Assembly (NCBI GenBank): GCA_037903355.1
Contig: JBAJFE010000059.1
Coordinates: 62,001 to 126,000, forward strand
From: Trichuris trichiura
Taxonomy: Eukaryota > Nematoda > Enoplea > Trichinellida > Trichuridae
Length of the DNA stretch: 64,000 nucleotides
Direction: 5' to 3'
Part shown: positions 46,135 through 58,917 of the stretch, piece after piece
Layout of the letters: each line of letters begins with the position of its first letter
Numbering within the stretch: the stretch's first letter is position 1
Made by a program: the position numbers and the translations under genes
The notes under the pieces: model-generated
The model's database searches: none
Told to the model about the DNA's origin: nothing
The model's input: only the letters and a program-made list of their open reading frames with translations

Positions 46135-46619
46135 CTACATGTAGTCATGTCGCACATTCCTCGTTTGTTCGAGACTGAGTTCGTTGCAATTGTCAGATGT
46201 TCTGCAGATGCATAGTGTACCGTCCGAATTGTCGAAAACTCCATGGCGACAAGCAAGCGGGGTTTCTACTGATCCAAACAGTGCTTTTACTGCTGCGTTC
46301 GATATACAACGGCGTTTCACCACTTTTGTATCTTAAAAAAATATTATACCACAAGTGAGGTGATGGAATAGAGTAAAGTTGATTCTTCGCTTAGACGTAA
46401 TGAGAAAAGGAAGCGCTTACCGTTTGAAACATGCAACAAACACCAGTCACATCCTCGAATAAGGGTGCTGGAAGCTGTCGTGGCATCTTTGTCTATTTCG
46501 GCTTCCGCACAAGTTACTTTACCGACAGGTTCGACTTGCTTAAGCGAATCAATTAACGAAAAATCCAATAAGATAAAACAAAACAAAAGAACACAGCTGC
46601 TTCTATAGGAAAACGCCAT
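46135..46619 (-). CDS. Small secreted cysteine-rich protein, three-finger (Ly6-like) fold candidate
   Basis: Two minus-strand exons, 46619-46421 and 46331-46135, join in phase to give 131 aa. ATG 46619 is followed by a strong signal peptide (SSCVLLFCFILLDFSLIDS). The mature part has eight cysteines ending in TLCICRTSDNCNE; a final C-N pair is typical of three-finger and Ly6/uPAR domains. The intron of 89 nt has a GTAAGC donor and TTTTTTTAAG acceptor. No hydrophobic GPI-tail is present, so it is probably secreted. A longer frame upstream of the Met exists but would bury the signal peptide. Family assignment rests only on the cysteine pattern. Confidence 0.6.
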
Positions 46620-49600
46620 TCCACCGAGCAGGCAACTGTTCACTGGTTGCCGTTCCAACGCGCACGAGCTATTAATAGTTTCCCAAGCCGCATGCTGTTC
46701 CTTTGTTCGTTGGGCAAAGTCACAAGTTGGCAATAGTAAACTATGAATCATTGCGCCTGCTTTGGGAGCTCAAGAAATGACAGATGACAACATAAATTAT
46801 TCTCAAATTCGCCGAAGCGTTTAATATATTGTTGAAGAGCAGAACAAGCAAGAGAAAGGCGCGTAGCTGTAAAGAAGGGGATCGGATGGGTGTTTCGCTG
46901 AAAAACTTCCTAGCATCTATTACCTCATCTATTGACGTCGCGATGTAGTGCAGCAATCCGGAATTTAAATAAGCGTTCCAGATTAAGAAATATGCCATTC
47001 AAACAACAATAGCATAGCCGCTAAACATGTTGAAAGGCTTCTGTTTAGCGCTGAACAATTGTCGGCATAGAGGTTTGACAGAAGCTAAATCAAGAGCAGA
47101 TACACTCTGTGCATGTTCACGATCGAGCTGTTCATGGAGCAGCCTCCTTTAGATTCACCTACTAAAGACTGCCAACAAAAAGGTCATTTGAAATGGGAGT
47201 TACTTCGGGACTTGCAATGAACAGTTCACGGGTCACTTACGTATGGTGGCCCGCTGCGTAGCCGGTTTCATATACTCACCATTAGACATGCGCAACTTCT
47301 TATTCAACGCATGTTTTCGCTGGTAATGAAACGTGAAACATTCATGAGATGAGCTATTCCATGTTGGATTAGCGTCCGCTATCCGACGCAGACTGCTTTC
47401 AGAAGACGAAAACAGCGTAAGACGATTTAGCTTAGAAAGCCATACAATTACCTAACTAATGGAGGCATGCAAGCACATTCGCAATCAACCTATCTGCGCT
47501 TATTTTTCGATTCAGCGCAAGCAATTTAACGCAGCGAAGCTGCCTTTGATAGTACGAATGGCTGTGCGAAGCCCTATTGAAAAAAAACAATGCTCTTGAG
47601 CGGTTGAAAAGTTTTCTTTAATTAGAAACGCGCTTTCGTTAATTAGGAATGAGCAACCATCGACAAGAGACGTGTTTTTCTTAGAATCGCGAGCCGTATA
47701 TGCTCAACAAAAGCAGGTCAAGCGTTTTTGCACTCCCTCTTTCAACTTTCAACTTTCCTTGTAAGGAGTTGTACGTTTGCTTGGAGAACAGGATTGCGGC
47801 GTGACAGGTCAAGTAATTTTGAAGAGCTCTGTTAAATTTTTTGGCAGTTTCATTTACCAGGGCCAACGGTTTGTAAGCGAGTTATCTTGCATTGGCCTTA
47901 AACATAGACGATCCAGTTGAGTTGCTCAAGACGAAGTAACTAAGAGATGGGCGATCCATCGTGTCCTCTATTTTCAAAATGAATTCATTTACGAGCATGA
48001 GTTACGCTTTAGGCTTAAGCAGATAGTCCATTAACTACTCTATTCCCCTTGAAAGCTTAAACTTATACATCCTTTTCAGAAAAAAAACATTTATTCCATT
48101 TGTTCCTGTTGAAATGTTATTCCGTGACTTTTCTTTAAGATAATACGTTTGCCGCCACCGCCGCCATTTCTTTTTTAAAGTCGTTTTTGTTTCTTACGAA
48201 TCCATGCAAGTATGCAGACTTGTGTTGAATATCAATGCGCTAGTCATTAGCCTAAAAGTTGAAGGCATTTCTTTCCTCGTGCTTTTCTAACAATATTGTT
48301 TCCGCAGAGAACTAAATTTATCAGAACAGTAAGCGCACAGTGGTCAGTGGTTAATATCTGCCCAATGCATTTGTATAGCAAAATCAACGTTGTTCATATG
48401 TCGTATCTCAACTGAAAAAGTTGGCCAGTTTATTTTCTGCAACTGCTAACTGTAAATCTTAAAAGATAAAGTAATAATAGTTATAGTTACTGTTTAAATT
48501 TGAAAATTTCCATTTTGTTGTTCCGTTCGAAAAGAATTTTGAACAGAAATCATTTGTGGCAAAACGTGATTGGCGGTAGAGCATAACGGGATCCGATGAA
48601 CAGACAAAACGCGTATTCTGTTCGTTAAGCGTCCACCAGTAATAACTCGTCTGAAAAAAGCAGATGCCTTTCTGGTATGCATGCCGGCCTTATCCAAGTT
48701 TAAGCCTATGCATAAGCCTTATGTGGTATTGCTTTTATAAACAAACAATTTTACTACGTACAAAACGGTAACGCAAAGCGGCATGGAACAGTTAATCAGC
48801 ACGTAAGAAGACTAAAACGGTGCATGTTACAGCGACGACGTAGCTTATACTTTCGCTTAGGTTTAGTTAAGGGCAAAAAAGAATAGTTGGCATTGTTGCA
48901 GTACGACTGGTGGACGCATAGCAAACAAAACGCAGCAACGATTCTGTAAATCTATCATTCCGTTTTTAAACGACGTTTTCGAAGCTATGATAGCCACATT
49001 AAGCGCGTAGAAAGTTGCATCCTCATTACACATGGATGAATCAAGCAGTAGTTGAAACTTTGCAACTTTATGCACCGAAAGCGTTTTAAGTGACCTTTGA
49101 TTCGTCGTTAAAGTAAAAAATGAACGGATAAGTAAATATTCCGAAAGACCATACAGCTTGCCTCTCAACGTGAGTTTTCAAGACTTAAAAGATCGCAACG
49201 AGAACTGCTATATTATTTATATATTTTTGTTTAGGCTTGAACAGTAAAGCATATACTAAATGCTGAATGTGCTCGAAAGAAGAAGGAAAACCAACCGAAA
49301 CAAATTGCATATTTTATCTGCTACCCGCCCTGTCGTCATACGGTAACTTTGTCGGCCATCCTGTTCTACCCCTACCTAAACCTAAGCCTAAACGTAAAGC
49401 ATATATTTCGGCTTAGGCTTAAGTGAGGATAAAATGAGATGGTCGGCATACCTGCCAGTAAAGGAAGAACAATTTGGCTGCCATGAATACCTGAATGGAA
49501 CCTGCATTTTCCAAACGGAAGAGCGAACAGCGGAAAAGATCTGAAACTGCTCTCGTATTCGGCATTTCAATTATCCGGATCAATTTTTTCGCAGATTAAG

Positions 49601-51117
49601 TCGGATAAACAAGTTTATATTCCAGTTTTAAGTGTACGCTATCGTTGGACAACAGGCGTAAGTCGCTGGTGAATTTTCAGTTGTTTCGCCCGAAAATTAC
49701 TTCCAAAGTTAAAGTTGATCTTTTCAGTCTGCTCGAAATGCTCAGTAACTGTTTCGGTTAACGAATAAAGTTTTTCAAATGGTCTTTGAATCGCATGCTT
49801 TGTGTAGATAGCGTAAGCAGCAGATTTCAGCCTCCTCAATCAAGTTATTCTGCTCAGCTTTTTTTCTACTAAAACTGCCTGTTTGTTGAGCTAGCTTTAA
49901 GCAATTAAAAGTTTCGTAGACAATTTCAAAGTTATTTAAGCTAATACACAATACGGGAGGCACATATGTTGAAAGAATAAATTAAAGCAACAGTGTTTTA
50001 GCAGCTGTACTGTGTTGTGATTGGGCAAAAAAGCTACATCAGAACTCGCATAATAGTTTACTTCGGCAGTTCCTTTTTAATAATACAATTGGTACCTGCG
50101 CATCAAATAAAACAGAGCTTGTTTTCTGTGGCTTTTTGCACTAATCCTATAACGCGATTGTTCGTAAACAAGGTCTCGCCAGCACAGGTAATTAGAATTT
50201 CGAATGGGAACTTTATCTCGGAGATCAAAGATTGTTTCACGTTTTTCAGTTTGTCTTCATGACGCAGTATAGGTTGAAATTGACTTGTGTTACAGCTTCT
50301 TTTTCACAGAATCTTTTTTTCGTGGTAACTTACAGTTTCGCGAGCATTTCTGTACCACCGTACTCTTCAAAGCTTGTATTTCATCAACTTCGCAATCTGC
50401 CTCCCTCTGCAAGCTCTTTTCCATCTCAAATTTTACCGCCTTGTAGAATGGTAGGAATTCAACTCATCGAAAGACCTGTAGTTCGTAACATGATGGATGG
50501 TTTTGAGAGATCGTCAACGAAGACCACCCATCGTTTTACGAAGCACCTATCTTTCAAGCCATGAAAGTTCACCAATAGAAATTCAGCTCCTCGTCTCAAG
50601 ATTATTAACGTTGTGAGATTATGTTGGGTGGTTCCTAATTTTATTACACTACCGGCAGCTCTTTTCTGCACCGTTTTCACACTACATTATTTGTCCTCGG
50701 CGCGGTATCTCTTCAGGACAATTAGGTGTGAAAAATCTAGTTTCTGATTTTTCGTACAGAGGAGGTACAGTTAATGACGTGGTAAGTTATAGGCTTCAGA
50801 ACTCAAGCTCGATTACCATAGAAACTTTGTCATTGCTGTTGTAAAACAATCTTTCTGCTAGAGAGGTCCCATCTTGATTAGCATATTGCCAGTAGGTTCC
50901 GCGCACTGAGACAACGCGGTAAGTCCAGAAAATTGGAATATATCCATTGAATTTTTGTTTTTTGTAACGAACTGACTCGGCTTAAAGTAGCAGTATCGGG
51001 GTTTATCATCGTTTGCGTTTCAGGCGGTTGTCGTTATGGATGCCAACTTGCACATCGTTTTGACTTAACAGACGGCCATTGTTTGCAACTGCCCTACGTA
51101 AATCGGCCGATTTGACA
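46620..51117. other. Intergenic region
   Basis: No gene recognised. It contains a telomere-like hairpin (49373-49425). A frame with a hydrophobic leader at 46998-46741 (minus) could be a relic exon but has no partner. Confidence 0.45.
49373..49425. repeat. Hairpin of telomere-like TTAGGC units
   Basis: TACCTAAACCTAAGCCTAAA is followed after a short spacer by GGCTTAGGCTTAAG, so CCTAAG units face TTAGGC units and can pair. A related hairpin with partly similar flanks lies at 56041-56090. Confidence 0.6.
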
Positions 51118-54100
51118 ATGGCAAGCGAAAAGCAAACAAGATCGTTCGGTAGCCTAGTGGCCAGTATTTTTTTAAAAATCAATTTCTGCTACTGTTGTTG
51201 TTCCAGTGAACAAGCTGAAAGGTCTCTACAAGCGGAGGGCGGTAACGACTTCCGAGAAATTTGAACTACTTAACCAGCGGGATTCCTTGATTCGCGATTG
51301 TAAGTTTTGCTACTTCAACTTTGAGTTTTAATGTTGCAAAGCCTTTGAACTTGCGAGCAGATGACTCCCTTTTCGTACCGGATATGTCGAAAATTCCTGT
51401 CGGTTATTGCGACGACATGTGCCCAGAAAAGGAGCGCTGTTTGCGAGAGTTGAACCGGCTGTTCGCGTACTATGAAAGTCTTCAGTTCCTTCAAGGTGGC
51501 GACTTGAAGACATTGGATCATTGTTTGGCGATCAAGTATTACACGAGATCCGCTGCTGCGCAGGTAATTTGACTTTTTTTAAAAATAGATACGAATAATT
51601 TTGATATTTAGAGTAGCCCATTGCCTCATGAATTTCGTTCGGAGATCGGCCTTACGAAAGCAATGCGCTTCCTTTTCGTTTGCGTACTTAAAACGGAGCC
51701 GTCCGAACCGCGTCAGTTGCTCAGATGGTACGACTTCATTTGGGATCGAAGCAGAGCAATGCGAAAAGTGTGCAACTCCGTATGCGATATGTTTTCCCTC
51801 TTGGTCTTCCTTTTATAGGAGATTACGCAATTGTGCGCTCATAATACTTGCGCGGTCAGTATTTTGGAAAGATGCGTTCGATTCCACATTTATGCAGGCT
51901 ACCGCCTTAGTCAGTTCGAGATGCAAAAATTTGATCAGTATCTTAACGCAGGTACGTTTGCTGTTTCCATTTTTTTGTACTTGCAGTTCGTGCTATGTTT
52001 AGAAAATTTGGTCAACAGCTTGTGTTCGCTTCTTGAAACGTATCGCATGTTGAGAGATCAACAGGTCGTCTGCCAAAATGAAGCTGAATTCGTTTCCTAT
52101 TTTATCATCGTTAGCTTGCCAACGGTGAAAGGCGGACTGTACGTATGATAATTTTTTCGTTTATTATATTTTAGGGGGGCACCTTTTAGATTTAAAGTCA
52201 AAGAACCTCGGGTGATTTTGGAATCGCCTGCCGTGAAGTTTGCTCTAGGCATATATAAGGATTTTTTTGACATTGACTACATTGCTTTCTTCCGACGCGT
52301 ACAACGGGATGCCACTTTTCTGCAGGCTTGTTTGCTGCATCAGTTTTTACCTTTGGTTCGTACAAATGCTATCACCGTAATGTCCGTAGGATTTCGTCCA
52401 AGACTACCGGCGGTTCGTTTCAACTTTAGCGGCGCAACGATCGTTACATTTCCCTGATTTTCAGGTTCCAAATGACGTTTTAGCCCAGTGGTTCAGTTTC
52501 GATGATAGTAACGCGGCACAGTCTTTTATGGATGACCTTACAGCTACGTTTGGACCAAATGTTAGACCACCCATTAGGAATGACCCTGCATTAAAGCAAA
52601 GTTTTCTTGTCGATCACTCCTTGGTACGAAGCAAATTGTCAACCACCATCGTAGAGGTATAATGGATTTGTCTGTATGCATTTTTATTTTAAGCGGTTAT
52701 GTTATCGTAAAAAGACATTTCCGGAATCAGCTGTTGATTGATTAATCGTTACTCTTTTTCAGGTGATAAATGGCGGGCCCGTTGACGAGTGGGTTTATCC
52801 ATTGGATCCGCCAGCTTCCAGCTTCGACAGTTCGTCTTACTACGTTAAAGACCCGACCTTTTGGTACTATATGCAAAAGTTTAACGTCGTAAGTTGGTTT
52901 CTTTCTCAATTTTCGCAATGCTTAACCGGAACCTTTGAAAAAAATGGTTAGCTTGCAGCTTGAATAACTTAATGCTTTGAAAGGGTTGTCTTCTTTTGAG
53001 GAGATTCCAGGACGACCACTTATTCCTCCCGAAGCTTTAAAGCGTCTTGAAGCAGAGACTGTACCTTCGCCTCCGGAAAGGTACGTAAGCACTGATGCAA
53101 TTCGAGATGACAAGATTTTATAATACGCAGATTTTACTTACGGTGAGTTTTGTATATGAAATGAAGTCGCGTTGGTACCGACGCTTTTGGATTTCTTGCC
53201 GAACTTGACTGTTGACGACGCGTGGAGGCAGAAACCCAAAAGTTCGGTACCAGGAAAACTTTATTTCATAATTGGGGCTCGCCGTAAATAAAATCCGAAT
53301 AGCCTTTAATATTTCAATGTAATGAAAGTGCAGTTGGCCCTCGTTATCCGCGGATTCTGTACAACGCGGTTTGTCCATCGTGAAATAGTGACGTCGTCTT
53401 TTCACAGAGACATGCGCACCGCTTGCCGGCATTGTAATTTCACTAGTGTCGTTGCATGCCTGGGCAGCAGTGTGATCATCTGCGCGTTCGCGAAAGACTT
53501 TCTCTGCCCACAGTGCTCTCTAACCGTGCACAATGCTAATGAGGCCTTGTCATTCTTCTGACTGCTTATTATTGCTTCGTGCGCGTTGTCGAGGCCGCGC
53601 GCTGTGCGCAAATATCAGTTTCCCTGCAGCGTAGTAGGTCTGAACTTTCGCGTCGTGCAACTGATGTCGCATAGGAGGATGGCTGACAGAAGGCAACTAA
53701 GTGAACAGAGCGGTTCCTCTAGGGCTAAGAAACAACGTAGCGTCCTTACCCTTCATGAGAATGTAAAAGTCCTAGATCTTTTGGAAAGCGGATTGTCATG
53801 TGCCGAAGTGGGGCGCAAGATCGGGAAGAATGAATCCAACATTCGTACGATAAAGCAGCAGGAAGCTGAGATTCGAAGAAGCGTGCATTCCGACCCTTCA
53901 CTGGCGAAAAGAGCTGCTGTAGTTCGCAACAAATTCCTCGTGAAGGCCGAGAAAGCGCTAAGCGTTTGGATAGAGGACATGTCGCGGAAGCATGTCCCTG
54001 TCGACGGGAAAGTTATTCGGGAGAAAGCACTGAGCTTATAAGAGCACTTCTCTGGCTCGGCTGCAGAGAACGAGAGAGAAGGGTTTACTGCTAGCAAAGG

Positions 54101-57100
54101 ATGGCTAGCCAAATACGTGAAGCGCTTCAACGTCAAGAACTTTAAGATCACTGGAGAAGCGGCATCGGCTGATTGTGTAGCTGCCTCGACATTCCCGGAG
54201 GAATTCAAAGAGATAGTGGACCAAATGGGATATCTCCCAGAACAAATCTTCAATTGTCACGAGACGGCATTATTCTGGAAGCAAATGCCAAAGCGCACGT
54301 ACATTCGCAAGAGCGCTAAGCAAGCTCCGGGATTCAAGCCACTGAAAGATCGACTCACTCTTGTGCTCTGTGGCAACGCTGCAGGACACATGACAAAGCT
54401 CAGCGTTATCTACCGGATTCGTAATCCTCGGTCGCTCAGAAACAAGAACAAGGATTGCCTGCCGGTCTTCTGCCAGCACAACAAGAAGGCATGGATGACG
54501 GTTATCCTTTTTACGGAGTGGTTTAACCAATGCTTCATTCCTGTAGCGAAAAAGTACCTGAAAAGCAAGGGGATGGCTTTCAAGGTCCTCCTCGTAATTG
54601 ATAACGCCCCCGGTCACCCGCAATCTCTTTGCTTCGCTAATGAGAACGTCGAAGTGAAATGTTTGCCCGCTAACTCGACATCACTACAACAGCCACTGGA
54701 TCAGGGCGCCATAAAATGCATCAAGGCTACTTATACTCGTCTCGTATTTGGAAAGCTTTGTGATACCCTCCATGCTGATGCTGATTGCGATCTTACCGGC
54801 TTGTGGAAGCGTTTCTCAATTGCAGACGCTATCGCCCTCATTGCGGAGGCAGTATACGTGATAATGCCTAGAACAGTCAGTGGTTGCTGGAAGCGTTTGT
54901 AGAGAGACGCAGTCAGTAAATGCGAGGACTTAGGTGCCATCGATGAGGAGGTCATGGGCATAGTGAATATTGCCAAGGAGTTGGGAGGTGAGGGTTTCTC
55001 CGACATGATAGAAGACGATATCAGAGAGCACATAGAAGATTGTGGAGAACCGTTCACTAACAAGGAACTCGAAGAACTGATGCAGTCACCTACGGCCAGT
55101 GACGACGACGTTATGGAAGATACAGAAGCTCAAACACCCTCGGATTGGACGCTGCAAAAGCTGGCCACTATTTTCCGGCAAGCGCTGGTCCTAAAGGATA
55201 TGATTGTTGAATATAATCCATCCACCGAACGTGGCATCATCGTTACACGAGGAATAACGGCTTCGTTGAAACCGCTACAGGATTTATTCGATGAAGCGAA
55301 GAAAAGGGAAAGACAGCTCCCTATAACAATGTTTTTAAATAAAGCTCCGGCAGCTGCGGAGCCTATCATTTTAAGGCGAGAAGTTTCGCTTCCAACAAGT
55401 TCAAGCAACCCTAGGGCTGGCCGGTCTCCAGGGGATCTGCACCCACCTACAGAAAGTGGGTGAATTGTCTGATTCCTGAAGCGCCAAACATTTCTGCCCG
55501 TAGACGTTTTGTTCCATGTGGATGTGTTCCATGTGATGTTCAGTATTTCTGCTTAAGTGCCTGTGCATTTTATATTTCCCCTGCTCTGTACCCATTCCGC
55601 GCACCAGTACATCGCTTAGCTCATTAAAGCAAGGTGATTCCAAGGCGTTTAAAGAAAGATCATCCTACTTTCGTCCTTTCTTGTATGTAATGGCTTGGAC
55701 TCTCATGGCTAACCTGATTGGACAAGCGCAGTTTTATTGCTGTCATTATCTCGTAGCTAGATTCCATAGTACCAAGCTTCAAAGGATCACTAGGTATGAT
55801 AACCGTTCCGGAAGGAATTCGAGGGTATAGGATGAAATACGCGGCTGGAATACAAGCTATTTGGCCTCTTTCATGGGGTATCCTATACAACGCGAAATTT
55901 GTTTTACGCGGTGTAACGCTCAAAATTCGGGACAACTTAACTGCGGATAACGAGGGCCGACTGTACCTCAAAAAATGGGTTTGTGTTAAAGATCGCTGAC
56001 TGTCTTAGTACTCGTATCGTCGAATTGTAGACGATAGCCTTACCTAAGCCTAAGCATAAGGCTAATGTTTTAGCTTAGGCTTAGCTAAGAGCAGAACAAA
56101 ATGACCTGCGTGCTTGCCAGTAAGCGCGAAATAGTATGGTCGTACGCTTGGCAGAAGAGTACCTCTATTCTTCAGCCGCTAGGGCGGCTAAGTATTAAAA
56201 CTTGAATAATTTGTTATTAAATGATTCCTACTGGCTGATTTCCCCAAAATTATGCATAAAGCTTTACTAATTATCATCATTGCTGTAAAGCCGAATTTCA
56301 AGCATTTAATAACGGGTTTCATGCCGGAAACTGTTAACAAAAATAGTTCCGCTTAACTAAAGTTCAGATATTGTTGCTCCAAGGTTTACCTTTTGCTTGG
56401 AACGATTTCGAGATACTCGACTCTGTCTTGTTAAAAATATCGTTCGCATTTGTAGTAGGATTAGATGTTTTATTCCATTTATGGATGGTGTAATGGTAAC
56501 TTACGACGCCAAGCAGTTTTTTGGTAACATCCCATTGTCGTTTACAGTTACGGTTTTGGAGAAGCATTTTGACAATCATAGCGCACTTTAGTCCAGCAAA
56601 ATAAGATTATTGCCATTTAGAAGCAGCATCCTTTTTGTTTAGCTTATGCAAATTATTTACAAAAGAAAAGACTTGAGGAGAAAATGATTACTTTGACTCG
56701 TCTTCTCTTCGCCGAATGGTGAAACAGTCAGTTACATGGGTAGCATGTAGCATTTGAATCCAAATAAAGTTCTGTCGGTTAAAGTGGTAAATTACTATGT
56801 AAAGCAGCGAAGCCGAAGAAAACGCAGAGTCAGCTTGCAGATACAATAGCATGCATAAATGCATTGCTTATTTTTGTTTATTTGATAATATTCTAGGCCC
56901 GCCTCCGTAGAAGAAGCAAAGGAGGAAGAAAAAGGCGTTGTTATTCCTGTTAACAAGAGCGATTCAACAGTTCCCGTTTCGTCGGCTGCTCCGGTGTTAT
57001 TTTCGTTCGCTGTGAAAAATGTACAACCTCCTTCCACACTGTTTTCTATGGCCCAACCGATTGCTCAAGCTACTCCGAACGTACTTTTCGGCGTGTCGCC

Positions 57101-58880
57101 TACGACCTCTGAGCCCATTACGTTTTCTTTTGCAATCCCGCAAGCTTCAGTTGTACCAAAGCCTACGGAAGCGCGATTAGAAGAAGAGAAACCGTCCTTG
57201 AGTTTTCCTTGTAAGTTGGCTACGCCCTTCGCGGAAGCTGATCACAACTTATTAATATGCTCGACCTATATGATAGGTTCAAAAATTGCGCTTCGTTAAT
57301 ATTTGATCGCGTGTTCTTCAGGCGAGTTGCAGGAAGTTCAATCCGCGAAAAAGGAAGAGATTATTACAGCCACTGTAGCGTATGACGAAGTGCAATACCC
57401 CCCAAAAAGGGACGATAGCGTTGTATCTCCCGCGGCAGATGGGCTAATAACACCGGCTGGCGAGTCGCCTATGGTGAAATCTTCCCCAATAAAGGAGGAC
57501 ATCGTTGTATCCACTGCGACAGATGAGTTGATGCCATTAGTTCAAGAATCACCGAAAGTGAAAACGTCACCGAGAAAGGAAGATGTTGTTGTACCCACCG
57601 CGACGGATGAGTTAATGCCGCTAGTTCACGAATCACCGAAAGTGGTGACGTCATTGAGCGGGGAAGATACTGTTGTATCCACCGAGACGGATGAGTTAGT
57701 GATTCATGTTTTTGCAAATTTTTTATGACAAGTCTTTTCTTAAGGCGAACTGTAGAAAAACAGCCTGACAAAGTCAGGGAGCCATTGGCAACCACTTCTG
57801 AGGTTTCATGTATTTCACTTAGGGAAAAGCCGTATATTACAAAGCAGGAACTTCTACGCCTCATCAGACCGCATATGTTGCTCAATGTCTTATTGAGCGA
57901 CACAGTGGAAACTTCATTGCGTCGGATTGCTTCGACTGTCCTAGAAGTTCACCTGCTGGTGTTCAATACAAGAATTGAGCGGCTGCGGCATCGCGTGCTT
58001 ACAAATAAACTTCGACGTTGTTTCTCGCATTGGCGATCTTGGGCGAGGCATAAAGCAAGAAGCAAAAGCGAGATAAAGCTTCCGTATCGTCGAGCCGAGT
58101 CACCTGCCGAATCGATGGCGCATCAAAAACTGTTAGAGTCTATTTTGGCGTCCTATCGTCAACGTACAGAGCGAATGTTTGAGTCTTGGACCCCGTTGAA
58201 CTGGGAACCTTTGTGCCAAACGTTGGTTGGTCAACCGTCTGCCATGACTATTCTAATACGCGAAACCACCTGTTTGCAATTTTTTCTTTGGCGTTGTGCT
58301 TTGTTGCTTCATCCGGAAGGTTCGAAATCGCTGATCGCGCATTGGGCTCTTATCCAACTTGGACTACTATCATGCGACGAAATTGTCTATTACAAGAACT
58401 GCCCTGAAAGCAGATCAGTTGGCGTCGTTAATAATTACGTTGTTGATAGAAATGGAACTAAGGACGTTTCGCCAGATTGTATCATCTTGGCAATGGATAC
58501 TGCTGACGACATTTCCAAGGTGGCAGCTAAGCTTTATCTTTTAAAAAATATGAATTCGGTTTCTTCGCAGATGGCTCAAGAGTTGCAGTTGCTTGTTTCG
58601 ACATGCGTACGTCCGGTTCAGCTGTTAGTTATTGTTTCATGCAGTGGCGACCAGCCTCCACCTGAAGAAATGTACATTACAAATGGCCTCGGTTTGGCTG
58701 ACGACAATTATCGCGGCAAATACTTTTCTGTTTGCCGTCTTATCTTGTCAAGATCGAATCTTGACTTTTCGGAAGAACGTACCATGGTAGGTCTGCCTAC
58801 ATTTGGACCGTAAATTGATTTCATTCCGTCGTTAAATCACGATTAACCTTCTAGTGCAAACTAAAGAGACAATACATAAA

Positions 58881-58917
<37 letters not shown>

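Noticed and set aside
46741..46998. Minus-strand frame with hydrophobic leader near the Ly6-like gene
   Set aside because: It lacks the cysteine pattern and any partner exon.
51020..51095. Cys/His-rich frame (GCRYGCQLAHRFDL) behind a CAG acceptor, possibly a CCCH zinc finger
   Set aside because: It does not join in phase to the SAC3 exons and no upstream exon was found; likely 5' untranslated sequence.
53753..55408. Several long minus-strand frames
   Set aside because: All are antisense shadows of the Tigger transposase frame.
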